In this document: piece by piece, positions 37,437-49,268 of the stretch | Layout: each line of letters opens with the position of its first letter | How positions within the stretch are numbered: position 1 is the stretch's first letter | From: Amaranthus tricolor | Taxonomy: Eukaryota > Streptophyta > Magnoliopsida > Caryophyllales > Amaranthaceae | Direction of reading: 5' to 3' | NCBI RefSeq assembly: GCF_026212465.1 | Contig: NC_080063.1 | Location: 4,126,344 to 4,190,343, forward strand | DNA length: 64,000 nucleotides | Notes under the pieces: model-generated | Seen by the model: the letters and a program-made list of their open reading frames with translations, nothing else | Told to the model about the DNA's origin: nothing | Database searches by the model: none | Position numbers and translations under genes: made by a program

Positions 37437-37934
37437 TATCAAGAGCTTCTTGTTGTAGAAAGTGGATGAGCTTTCAACGCATTTCTAAGGGAAGATAGGG
37501 TTTTGTCATTGAAAGAGACCCTAAGCGAAAGCATACTTGAAGCAACACAAGTTGCTCTAAAAGGGCATGAAAAAAAAAATAATTGCTCATTAAACTCGTC
37601 TGAAAAGGAAAAAACTGGGCAGTTAGAATCAACATATACTCCCCACAATTAAAATAGGGCATTATTATATATCGTGATCGTTTTTATTTTATCGCCACCC
37701 CAATCTAATGAAATTACGAATTTGCTTCTGGACTTAAAACTTGTTTAACAAATGTAAATCGCATTTAATAACGCTATTATCACTTAATAACACTATTATC
37801 GCGACTCTATATATATTGAATTTTTAGAGGCATCCTTGTAGGATATACGAATTCAAACACGGTACTATCTCTCTAAAAACTCTCTAAAAACGTTCTTCGA
37901 TTTTAAACGAGCTGTTAATTGGAATCGATTAACT

Positions 37935-38214
37935 ATGGCTAACGAAAGCGACTATGAATCGGATCTGGTACGTACTTTAATCGATTTGAATCGGTGTATT
38001 TTTTTTTAAAAAAAATGAAGTCGCAAAAACTGGGCGAGTAGACCACGGTTCAGTCGCACAAAACGTGCGAGTGAACCACGGTCCAGTCGCACAAGTGCGA
38101 CTGGTTTCTTTATTTATTTATTTATTTTTAATTTACATTATTATTTAAATTATTATCATTAATATTATTATTAATATTATTATTATTATTAATATTATTT
38201 TTATTTTTTTATTA

Positions 38215-38270
<56 letters not shown>

Positions 38271-41262
38271 TTTTGTTATTATTATCATTAATGTAAGTAA
38301 TTTATATTATTAACATTACTATTATTTTGTTATTATTTATTTAAATAATTTATAATTATATGTTATTATCATTATTTTCTTATTTTTTAATATTAATTTG
38401 TTTTATTATTATTACAATTATTTTATTATATTTTTTGTATAGTTATTAATATTAATTATTTAAGTAAATTATAATTTTTAATTAATATTAATTTTTATTA
38501 GTAATATTTTAATGTTAATTATTAAAGTAATTTATAATTTTCATTTATTATTGAATGTTTTTATTATTATTGTTTGTATGTATAATTTTTTAATGACCTA
38601 ATGTATGGTTTGTTTTATATTTTAAATTTGTAGGACTTTGAAAACTTAGGAGACAACGTAGATTACTCCGGTAGATTTGTTGCGAATAGGAAATTTGTTT
38701 TCTTAGATGAATTACATAGTTGGGCCGATGCGATAACAATAACAATTGGTTTTTAATTTACACGTGCTTCTTATAAACAAAAAGAAGGACGTTCAAGAGT
38801 TAGTGTGTATTTAAGATGTCACCGCTGTGGTAATATTAGGGTTGATTTACATAATCTAGATGAAACTGCCCGACCTGGTTCTAAAAGTAGAAGTTTTGGG
38901 TATAAATTTTTGATTGTAGCAAGTAGTCGTAAACCAGGAGAAAGACCTTGGACGGTAAGGGTGTGTCTTGGTGAAAAAAGAAGACATAACCACCCGTTTT
39001 TAGTGTACAGAGATGATCTAGGATCAATGTAGATATTCGGGAGCACATACTACAGCGTAGTGCAATCGGCCTTTATCATGACTTCTATTAAAGAAAATTT
39101 TCCTGGTTTTTTACTAGTATGAATCAGATTTATAATGCTAGGCAATCAATAAGGAGGGAAGAGATGGAGGGTAGGACTCCCCTTCAACACTGTCTTAATA
39201 TGGCCACAGAATTTAATTGCGTGGTCTGGACAAACTTGGATAAGGAAGGGGGATTGAGCAGATTATTAGTTGTAAATCCCACCTCTATCCAAATGATACG
39301 TACGTGGCCGTATGTTGTGTTAATAGATACAACGTACAAAACAAACAAACAAAAGTGGCCACTGTGTGAAGTGATCGGAATGACGCCAACCAATCACAAC
39401 TTCTTGGTTGCGTTCTGTTTGATGCGAGATGAGGTGGTTGTGTCATATTCGAGGGTGTTGCAAGGATTGAGAGATATTTTTGGCACAGCTTAGACTCCTA
39501 GCGTCCTTCTAACTGATCGAGATGAAGGTTTATCTGTAGCTATTCGTGACGTCTTCCCAGTTAAAAAGGTTTTGTTGATTAATTATTGTTGTTTTATCTA
39601 TTGAATATGTCTTAATTACGTTCAATGTTGTGTTTAATGTAGATGTGCGGCATTTGTTATGCATTTGACATATTTCAAACGTCGTTTAGAACATGGTGAA
39701 TAAGTTGTGTGGCAGGAAAAGAAATCAACAAGGGCATGTATTCAGGAAAAGTAGATGGAACCCCTTGGTTAAAAGTTCTACAATCGACGAATTTGAACAG
39801 AGATGGCAATCAATCGTGACTACCTGGTCGGTTGGGAACAAAAAGGTCATTCGGTATTTGGCTGGAACATGGATTCCACTTAGAGAGAAATTTGTGCATG
39901 CGTGGACGAATGAATATTTACACATGGGTAACCAGACTACCAGCAAAGTTGAAAGCCAACACTCGTCTTTCAAGTATTATCTTGGTAGCGGTAATAGCTC
40001 ATTTGATACCCTGTTCAAAAGGGCACACGCACAGATTACAAACCAGCAAGCCAGGATCCGACAAGCGCTACAGGAATCCATGAATTCTGTAGTAAGTTCG
40101 TTGTGACAACATTTCTTTATACATTTATATCGCCACGTATCTATCTAGGTCTTGGAGCAGCTGCGGCTTGAGCATAACCGTATGTTAAATTTGGGTGATT
40201 ATGTATTTAACAAATGCGGTTGTGTGCTTTAACGCACTCATGGATTGCCGTGTGCTTGTTATTTATATATGTCCATCGGTTCACAAGGTGCTTTGTATTT
40301 GGATGACATTCATCTATTCTGGAGTACTTTAACGTACACAGAGGTAAGAGATGACTCCAATGAAGGAGTACGATACGCGAACTCCGATGACAAAGAATAC
40401 TTTCAATCTTTGGTCGATGAAGTCCTAAAATCTGATCCCGCAGTTGTACGACGCTTGTCTCAAGTACTTGAGTATGAACTACACCCTGATAGAGCCGATA
40501 TACCTGAGCCTTACGCAAGTACACCTAGAAAGGGAAGACCAACCACAAGCAAAACCCTCAGAAGAAATAAAAGCGCATTTCAACTTATTCGGTACATGAC
40601 TTTCCTTTCCGTTATTTAAATTAGTTTTGTTACATCTTAATCTTACTAACCTTATTTTCAATAATTGCAAATGATCCAGGAGGTCGTGATTTTTCACTGT
40701 TTCCATGGCCTAATCACATCCCATACATTCTTCCTCCTTACTTGTTTGATTTGATTGATGTGTTAGGTCATAGTAACTATGGATTTAGAGCTATTGCCGC
40801 CACAGAGTTAGGAGGCGAGGAGGCATGGCCTCTTTTAAGACGTGCTATGTGTATGGAAATGCAATTGAACAGAGACCAATATATAAATTTGTACTTATCG
40901 CAGGAGTTGTTAGACGATGTTATATTTAGAATTGGTTCACACGGCAATGGACTTGCTCCTTATATTCACTAGGTGGATGCACCGATGGCATTGTACTCTA
41001 CAGCAACGTTTCTTAACATTGGCATTGTTTATTCTGGTTTTGCTGACGGTAATTCGCTGTATAACTGTTTGGTTCTTCCGTTAAGGAAAGCATCGGGCGT
41101 GCATAGTGTCAACAAAGTTATACATATATGTTGGGTAAATGGAAATCATTTTTGTTCAACTATTAATGAACGATGATTCATCTCCACTGCCGCCAGTCCA
41201 TCAACGTTGGAGAGAAGCAGTTGACAATTTTTTTCAGACATATAGAAATGTATTTTACTAGT
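37935..41262 (+). pseudogene. MULE transposase fused to OTU-like cysteine protease domain
   Basis: Exon 1 is 37935-37967 (MANESDYESDL), and intron 1 (37968-38633) joins in phase to DFENLGDNVDYSG. Next come a zinc-binding segment (CHRCG ... HNHPF), the MULE transposase core (VLIDTTYKTNKQKWPLCEV, first Asp; LTDRDEG, second Asp; TSKVESQHSSFKYYLG, Glu) and a SWIM-like CGCV..RTHGLPCAC. The C-terminus resembles an OTU protease: GHSNYGFRAIAATELGG where the active-site Cys is expected, and WVNGNHF with the His. The Cys codon reads TAT (Tyr), so the protease is predicted dead. Introns also fit at 39569-39642, 40092-40148 and about 40590-40679. In-frame stops (38754, about 39030, about 39491, about 40229, about 40970) and frameshifts (about 39690, about 41150) disable it. 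FAR1-like host genes share this core, but the flanking inverted repeats favour a transposon. Confidence 0.85.
37968..38633 (+). other. Intron 1 of the MULE transposase, with (ATT)n array and motif pair
   Basis: GT-AG intron containing CCACGGTTCAGTCGC (38043-38057), a one-mismatch copy (38076-38090), and a long (TTA/ATT)n-rich stretch at about 38140-38280 and beyond. A copy of the motif sits at 44490-44504 near the other end, in the same orientation. Confidence 0.7.
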
Positions 41263-41610
41263 AGGATTATGCTTTGGAATAAACTATGCGGGCCACGACC
41301 ACCACAACGTAATAACACCGCTGAAGATGCTGTAAATTTATATAGTCCATAATGTAACGTGATGTGTAAATCATTATTCAGTTTTAGTATAGAAATTGTA
41401 GATGGGATTCAATTTGTAGATAGTCCATAGTTATACTATTGTGTACGTCATTACTATAGAAATTGTAGATGAAACTCATTGTGTATAATAGTGTTGTAAA
41501 TTAATAAAAGCATTGATGTAAACATGAATTAAATTTAATGTAAAAAGCGTTGATGTAAATAAATAAACGCATTAATGTAAATTAGTTTAAATACAGACTA
41601 TGAAAGGTTA
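41263..41610. other. Spacer between the convergent MULE genes
   Basis: AT-rich sequence with short repeats of GCATTGATGTAAA-type text (about 41500-41580). It probably contains both 3' UTRs. Confidence 0.4.
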
Positions 41611-41629
41611 TGCCCCTTAAAAGCTTGCC

Positions 41630-43678
41630 ATTCGGCAAATAAATCTTTTAACATTGTTAAGGTATCTATCTAAAGAATGTCTTTGTCGATGGTTCATTTC
41701 TGCAACAGGAGGCAGTCTCGCCAATGGAGCGACTCGACTCGGCCATTCATTCAGAAAGTGAAAAAAAAGGAAAAAGGGTGTGAATAAGATATTAAACAAC
41801 ATCTAAATAACACGACATAATAGAAAACAAATAAATTCAAAAAACTATTGTATTCCAATCTGCTTTCAGCTGGACCAAAACCGACACTCAGTCCTTCGCC
41901 GGGGACGACGTATGGGTGGCTCTGAACTAGTCAACGTAACTAAGATCAGCCTCTAATGAAACAGATGCCCGACAAAGTGCCTGATCACCAAGGCAGGCAC
42001 TATAGGGGAACCTACTCTATGCCTCCAAGTACATAGGCGGAGAAGCAAAGGTCACGGAGTAGGTACCGTGTGCCGGTCGTACAGCCTGGGTTGGTCTCAG
42101 AGGAAGGGGGGATAGCCTGCACCAAGCCGACCTGTCGCACTGTCCTCTCCGGCAAATACACCTCGACGATATCAAAGCAAGTGATACTCCCGATGAAAGT
42201 GGTGCGTGAGTGCTCATTCAGCAATGCCCTTGGAGAAGTCATGTACGGAGTCCATTCCACCTGCATACAAGCCCAAGTTAACGTATAAAAACAATTAAAA
42301 TTAAAATAACATGCATAAGAAAGTGTGATGTGATGTACAATACCCGAGTTTCCGTCATGGAGTCTAGTATACTCCTGCAGTCCCTCAGCCTGTTGATCTC
42401 ACGACCTGGCTTGGGCGTAGACCATGTCTCCGACCTAGTCTTATTAGGCATATTTGCTCGGCGAGGATGAGGGCGGAAGGCGAGAAAGTACTCGTAGATC
42501 CATGTCTGGAGCAATGTCAGACAACCCGCAATGGTCTTGCAACCAGCCTTAGATGCCATTCCCAGTTGGCGATACATGTAGGCCAGCGTCACCGCACCCC
42601 AGGCGATCTCATCCTGATCGACGTTGACGGCAAGTATCGAGTGAAGTCGCATGCCGGTTCTGGTCTTATCCACCAGCAGGGTAGAGCCGAAAATAGCCAT
42701 GTAGTAGGCTGTCGACTGGGTATCCATAGCCCGGGACCGATGACACAACTGCATCACTTCAGCAACGTTGACGCAGCCGCTGGTGAATATCCCTTTCCGC
42801 CGTAGCTCGGACATGGGCTCCCCAAACAGATTGGTAATACCAACCTACCACTCCTCCTCAGAAGGCTCAACCGATAGAGAACCTTCGATACCTATGCCCA
42901 GTATGCGTTGCACGTCGTGCAACATAATCGTCATCTCCCCCCATGGCATGTGGAAGGTATTCGCATCCGGCTGCCACCTCTCCACGAAGGCCGATATCAA
43001 AGCACAGTTGATGTGCTGGTGCATAACGTGCGGTAGACGGCCGAGGGGAGTAGCAAGTAGAACATCATACAGCGCATCAGTCATATCCCGCAGTCCAATG
43101 ATCGCCTCCAACTGCTTCTTCCTACTACGACATTCCAGAACCGGAGGCTTACGCTCAGAGCCGTTAAAAATAAGTTTAGCTATGTGCCTGTCATAGCTCG
43201 ATATTAGACGCGTATCTATGGGCCCCCCGGGTTGGGGCGATGTGACTAACCAATCCGTTCCAGCGGACTGTGAGCGCCTGCTCATTATCAACGAGACTAT
43301 GTCCGGCACGCTCAGATGCGCCTGAAGAACTAGGGCCGGCACGTGCGAATCTCCTATCGGGCCCCTGGACCGCAATCCAGTCCACTAGGCGAACAACAGC
43401 GCCTTGGTACTCAAGATTATCAGCATCATCATCATCACTAGAAACCCCCCAACTACTCCGGAGGCATCTAGCATGGTCATCAAAACGAGTACGCACTTGG
43501 TTCAGCGTACTCGACCGTTGAGCCTCACTGTGTCTGGCAGCCTCTTCCTGCCTAGCTCTCTTAGTAGAACCCGTCACCCCCCTCTCATGAGGGTCCCCTC
43601 TGAGTAGGGTAGGCCTAGAACTATTACCGCTCAATAAGTGTCTAAAAAACCCTTTTCTTTTCCTTGATTACCAGCCAT
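41630..43678 (-). pseudogene. Plant mobile domain (PMD, MAIN-like) gene inside the MULE
   Basis: Reading right to left, a start ATG at 43678 (MAGNQGKEKGF) needs a one-base shift to enter the frame with SGNSSRPTLLRGDPHERG. The PMD core follows: DRHIAKLIFNGSERK, then AFVERWQPDANTFHMPWGEM, MLHDVQRILGIGIEG, TAYYMAIFGSTLLVDKT, WGAVTLAYMYRQLGMASK and LTLLQTWIYEYFLAF. After an intron (about 42260-42347) comes VEWTPYMTSP ... LPERTVRQVGLVQAIPP. A last stretch at about 41630-41770 (FLNEWPSRVAPLARLPP) may be a terminal exon. A TAG follows EEEW at about 42845 and a frameshift lies near 43190-43300, so it is probably not functional. The PMD is known both in host genes (MAIN, MAIL1) and in transposons. Confidence 0.8.
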
Positions 43679-43681
43679 TTA

Positions 43682-44141
43682 CTACAATTTTTGATAATTT
43701 AATTAACTATTATTAATAAATAAACATAATCAAACGTTACGTTAAATTAACCACATGAACAAAAGACAATAATTAATTAGCAACAATAATATTTAACTAA
43801 TCATTATCAATAAATATAACGTAAGAACATATTTATTATTATTATTAATATTATTGTAATTAATTTTCTAAATTGACAATAATCATAATAATAATAATAA
43901 TATTGACAAAAATAATAACATTAATAATAATCATAACAATAATAACACAAACTATAATAATAATCATGACACTAATAACAAAGATAATATTTAAAAATAA
44001 AATTAAATAAAAATTTACTAACAATAACAGTAACAATGACAATGACAACAACAACAACAACAACATCACCAACAAAAATAATAAAAATAATATTTAAAAG
44101 AATATAAAAAAGTTAATACTAATACTAATACTAATAATAAC

Positions 44142-44202
<61 letters not shown>

Positions 44203-44277
44203 TTTAAAAAAATAAATTAAATTTAATAATTAAAATAAAAATAAAAATTTAATAATAATAATAATAATAACAATCAC

Positions 44278-44366
<89 letters not shown>

Positions 44367-44568
44367 CAAATAAAATAATAACAACAATAACAATATAAAT
44401 AAAATTAATAATAATTATTCTTAAAAAAAAAAAAAGAAATAAAAAATAAAAAATAAAATTAGGCAGTCAGCAGGAAAACCGCGAGCCAACCGCGGTTCAG
44501 TCGCAGGAAAACCGTGACTGTTTTTTTTTTAAAAAAAATTAAAATAATACGATTCGAATAAAAATTAC
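43682..44568 (-). other. Inferred 5' intron of the PMD gene, with (AAT)n arrays
   Basis: On the minus strand a donor (CGAG|GTAATTTT at 44568) and an acceptor (TTGTAG at 43682) bracket an 887-bp stretch dominated by (AAT/TAA)n at about 44135-44200 and 44255-44365. It mirrors the (ATT)n-rich intron 1 of the transposase at the other end of the element. The intron call is an inference from splice signals only. Confidence 0.5.
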
Positions 44569-44983
44569 CTCGATTAATTGTTTGCGGATTGAATTTCTTA
44601 CTTTTTGCTCCAAAAATTTTATGTTGTAATTTTGTTTTTTGAGTGTGATAAAGGAGTTATTTAGGGTGATTGGAGTATATATAAGTAATTTTAAGTCCAG
44701 TGGCAAATTCGTAATTTTTTAAAATCCAAGGGTAAATTCGTAATTTTATTGGAAGGTGGCGATAAAATAAAAAAGGCGACGATGTTTAAGGATTAGGTTA
44801 AAATATGTCCTTGGTCATGAATCTAGTCAGAGTTGCAAGCTATAGGATGAACCTATGTTTAATTAGGGACAGGGATTCTACACCAAACGGAAAATTACCC
44901 TAATAAAAACTTTAGAACTACTCTTGTATGATCATCATTTGGTCAAACGAAAGAGCATATATAATTATTCACTTTGAAAAAAC

Positions 44984-46706
44984 ATTAATTAATTAATTTA
45001 TAATGCAACAGGCAATGCATGATAATTGTCGTGATCTTTTTTTTAAAAAATAATTAATTGTACAGCAAATGACTTGATAAATGTCGTTTTTTTACAAAAA
45101 TAAGGATAAAAGTGTACTGTAAAATCTCCATTAAACTAGCTTTTGGAAAAATTTCTATACTCATACCATTAAAAATTAACTTCTGCAAACAAAATTAATC
45201 AGTATCAAACTTAATGGATTAATTAATGAAGTAGTTTGATTTTTTTGGAAATCATTCATCAAGAACATGAAAAATCTAATAAATTTTATTTTATCTAACA
45301 TGTTAATTGATCACGTTAGTTGTTCATATGGTGTACGTATCAAGTGAAGTGTGAATTGATTACATTAGTTATTGTACTTTTAAAATTAATGTTCATACGG
45401 TGTATAAACAGAAGTGTGAATTGATGATAAATACTTAAGATTATTTTATTAGTTGTTATCTATGAATTTGGTACGATTAGTTTTTGTAAATACTATTTTT
45501 TTTTATTTTTTTAAAAGCTGATCTATATTCAATTTTGTTAATTACTACATATTTAGAAATACCAAATAATATGAATTTGGTGTGCATTGACAATAATGAT
45601 AGTATTTTGATGTTGATGTTATGGAATCATTAAAACGATTACAATCAAAAAAATTATAAAAAATAGAAGAATTATTTATTGGTAATCAACAAAATGGACA
45701 TTTAATTTTTACATCATGTTTACTTATACATGTAAAATATACATATATAAGATTTATATGATTATATATAATTTTTTACATATGATTCTTGTAATTTTCC
45801 TAATTTTCTTGATCGTAATCCTTGTAATGATTCCATAACATCAACATTAGAATAACTATCATGGTTGTTGATGCAGATAAAATTCATGTCATTTGGTTTT
45901 TCTTAATTTGAAATAATTAACAAAATTGAATAGAATTTAGCTTAAAGAAATATAAAAATCGTATTTATAAGAACTTATTGAACCATATTCATGAATAACA
46001 AGTAATCACTCACATACAACCTGAAAATAAATACATATAATTAAGCAGTAGGTTTTCACTTTAACAATGTAAGTCATAATTTTAAGGTTATTAGTTATTA
46101 CGTTAAGGTCATCGTGTAAAATCTTAAGATAAATTTTTATAAGCACCAGGTAATCTCTTTAGCGATTTAAGTCATCACTTTTGAGGTTATAAGTCATTAT
46201 TTTAAGGCTATAAATATTCATTTTAAGGTTATCGCAGAAAATCTAAAATAAATTCTTATAAGCCATAGGTAATTACTTAAAGCATACTTTATCATGAATT
46301 TACGCTTTTGTTAAAACCGCAATTTCAATGGTATCGCAACTAGCGTGATCAATTCACACTTAACCCTTCAGTTAAAACGCCATATGAACAACTAAACGAA
46401 ATAAACTACTTTCTTGTTGTCATAAGCTCAATTCATCATAAATCGAAATTGTTTCATTAAATTCTTCATGTTGTGTTGACGAATAATTTGTAACAAATTA
46501 AACGCCTTCATTAATTCATTCATGAGGCTGCAAAAGTTAATTATTAATGGCTTTAGTATATAAAATTTTTTCCAAAAGCTAGTGCAATGGAGGTTTACTA
46601 TATAATTTTATCTTAGTTTTTTTTTAAAAATAAATTAATTTTTTAAAAATATCATGATAGTTATATCATGCATTGTCTGTTACTCCAAATTATAAATTAA
46701 CTAATC
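44984..46706. mobile_element. Large fold-back element (about 1.7 kb)
   Basis: Matching segments occur in mirrored order on both arms. Near the ends are AATGCATGATAA-type text (about 45010 and inverse at about 46665), CTCCATT..ACTAGCTTTTGGAAAAA (about 45130 and inverse at about 46570) and CCATTAAAAATTAACTT (about 45168 and inverse at about 46525). Further in are TTAGTTGTTCATATGG (about 45315 and inverse at about 46385) and TTGATGTTATGGAATCATTA (about 45614 and inverse at about 45825). The loop is short, at about 45690-45760. The right arm is longer because of an internal duplication at about 46060-46280. No open frame of note is present. Confidence 0.85.
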
Positions 46707-48736
46707 AGTATTTTTAAAAAATAATAATTAATAATAATTTAGACTTCTTATATGAGCCCGTCACATACAAAACATGTTATATTCTCATTTTCATATATTG
46801 TGCTCCAAGTCTCCAACCGAAGTTTCTCCATTCTCTCCTGATTATTTTCATTTCTTTTGCTCAATCAAATCCATTCAAGTTCAATCACCAGAAAGTTTTC
46901 TATCAAAAATTAGAAACATTTTAAGATTAAATGTATTTTATCAAATAATTCTTCCATAATTATCTCTTTGATGCGTATTCATTGAAAATATGTTGTTTTT
47001 GATTTTTTTTTTTTCATTTTCTCCCTTAATTAGGTTTTTTTTTTTTTAATCTGTTGAACTATTTCCTCTTTGCTTAAACTCAGAATGTAAGTTTTATATT
47101 TTCTTATTTTATTTATTCGGATTGTAATTGAATGTTAAAGAATATTATTTAAAATTATTTAAAAGTGGTTTGATTATGGTGGCTAGATTTGATTTTTCAT
47201 GATATTCATAGTCAAAGTAGTTGAGAATTTGTAGGAGAATGTTTTAAAGAGAGAAAGATAGGTGCTTTTTAATAAGAAACACGATCTTTTACAAGAGTTA
47301 TAGAAAGGAAATTTTTTTTACAAAATAGTGTAGCATGCGATGTGTAATGGCAGGTAGGTAATATTCCATGAAAATCATACAACATTTGCTCTAAGTAGAC
47401 GGGTATCAATGACTTAGGTGATTGTGGACTTCTGGGTATGAAAAAGCCTACTTGTCGGATAATGAAGTCTTATTTGTTTCATATTTACCTGCTTCACCCC
47501 ATACTCACTAACACACTCCATACTCATCTTCTCCATATCCACAATATATTATTTTATAAATACTGTGATTTTTGACATGGATTCAGAGATTCATGGTTAA
47601 CGCATTTTTGACACTGTGATTTGCGTAATAGTATCTATTACTGTAAAGGTAGAGGAGAAAGTGAGACTCGCTGTCGTTGGGTAGAGGAGGGGACCACTTG
47701 TCGTCGCAGGAGTTTTGGACAAGAAGGGGTGGCAATGGTATGGAGGAGGGTATGGGTTTTTTTGCAATTTTATATTTTTTTCTAATTAACCTAGAATAAG
47801 AGGTTATAAATTGGATAATAATATTTATGGGCAAATGATATAATAGTTGATATTATTTATGATTAATTAAAAATTAAGATTATTATAGAAAAATCAATAA
47901 AAGGTTGAATTATTATAAATCATTTTACTTAGATTTTATTGCAAGAATAAAATTTTGTACAAAGATTAATAAAAAGGGAGTTTTCATATACCAACAAAAA
48001 GTTAGAGTTTTCGTATTTAAGATATTACACCAATGAGACTTTGTACAAAGATGTAAAAAGTATTTGTTAACATCTACTTGCATCTTTAAGGATATATCTG
48101 CAAAAAGTTTGAGTTTTCATAAATAAGTGAAAAGAGAAAATTTTCAAAATTGTCTAACTACAGATGCGATTCTTAAAGTAAATTTTTCTAAATTGAATAT
48201 TTTGTAAAGTGCAAACTAATTTAGGACAGGGTAGAATAAATGTTTTGAACTTGCACAACAGACACAAATAACTTTTTGACACTGGTTTGAGGGGTTGTTT
48301 AGTAAATTGTCGTTGATTTTTTAAATTGCTTGTTTGATCAATTGAAGTGTTTGACTTTTTTGTTCGTTACTAATTTAGCTGTATAAACGAGGTATTTAAG
48401 GAGATTATCATCATCAAATCCAGTGTATTTCGCTCATAAGAAAACTATAATCAGGGTTTTGAGAGGGAATGGAGACAACAACTCATACCCATAAAGGAGA
48501 GTGCGGTCAAAGAGTCCCTCGGCTCAAGAACGTGCAACCACTCTCAAAGCCTGCAACTTACATACACTATGATCAATACCAATAAATAAAGGAAAAATAA
48601 AAAGCAAAAAAGATAAGATACAAATAAAAATCAAAAAATAAAAATAAAATAAAAAATAAAAATAAAATAGAAATTTTAAGGAGATGCTTGATAAAATTAT
48701 GAGATGCTTGATAAAATTAGGTACTAAATGTTAATT
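46707..48736. other. Gene-free region between fold-back and CACTA elements
   Basis: No convincing gene. A single terminus of the AATTCAACCTTTT MITE family (AAAAGGTTGAATTATTATAA, about 47899) occurs without an identified partner. Confidence 0.4.
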
Positions 48737-48749
48737 CACTAGTAGAAAA

Positions 48750-49045
48750 AACCTCATTTGCTACGGTTTTTTGGCCATTATTTGCTACGGTTTTGGCCCT
48801 AAGCAATAATGATAGCAGCAAATAGCCTACTTTAAATGCTGCGGTTAAAAACCGCAGCAAAAAAGGAAATTATTTGTTGCAGTCAACACAAAACCGCAAC
48901 AAATAAAGAGTAGTATTTGCTGCGGTCAGGTACAAAACCGTAGCAAATAAGTGGCATTATTTGCTGCGGTTTTGTGCCTGACTGCAGCAAATACTACTCT
49001 TTATTTGCTGCGGTTTTGTGTTGACCGCAGCAAATACTTGGTATT
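48750..49045. repeat. CACTA left subterminal repeats
   Basis: About ten copies of ATTTGCTGCGGTTTTG or its inverse AAAACCGCAGCAAAT occur, in direct and palindromic pairs. In the CACTA family such repeats are binding sites for the TNPA-type protein; here that role is inferred. Confidence 0.85.
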
Positions 49046-49268
49046 TTTTTTTCTTTTTTCGTTTTATACTAATAATAATCCAATAATAATGTACAATGTA
49101 ATAACAATGATTAATCCAATAATAATCCAATGATAATCACAAATAATCACTAATAATATCTTTATAATAATAAACTCTCGATCGTATATATAATATAATA
49201 TTATGTACTTACATATACATATATAATATACATTAAAGTCCTAAAAAATCTATACTAATTACAATTTA

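Larger units (their letters stand above)
37671..44783. mobile_element. Mutator-like element (MULE) carrying OTU-transposase and PMD genes, about 7.1 kb
   Basis: The ends are inverted repeats. The left end (ATCGTGATCG then TTTTTATTTTATCGCCACC, AAATTACGAATTTG, GGACTTAAAA) corresponds to the inverse of 44700-44783, with about 75 bp of clear similarity. Between them lie a MULE transposase gene (plus) and a plant mobile domain gene (minus), convergently arranged. No 9-bp target duplication is obvious at the chosen edges, so the exact ends may be off by several bases or the duplication has decayed. Both genes carry stops and frameshifts. Confidence 0.8.

Noticed and set aside
38634..41262. Host FAR1/FHY3-like transcription factor
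   Set aside because: The core is shared with FAR1 proteins, but the flanking inverted repeats, OTU-like tail and adjacent PMD gene fit a MULE.
43860..44075. Leu/Ile/Val-rich open frame resembling a membrane protein
   Set aside because: It is translation of an ATT/AAT microsatellite-rich stretch within the probable PMD intron.
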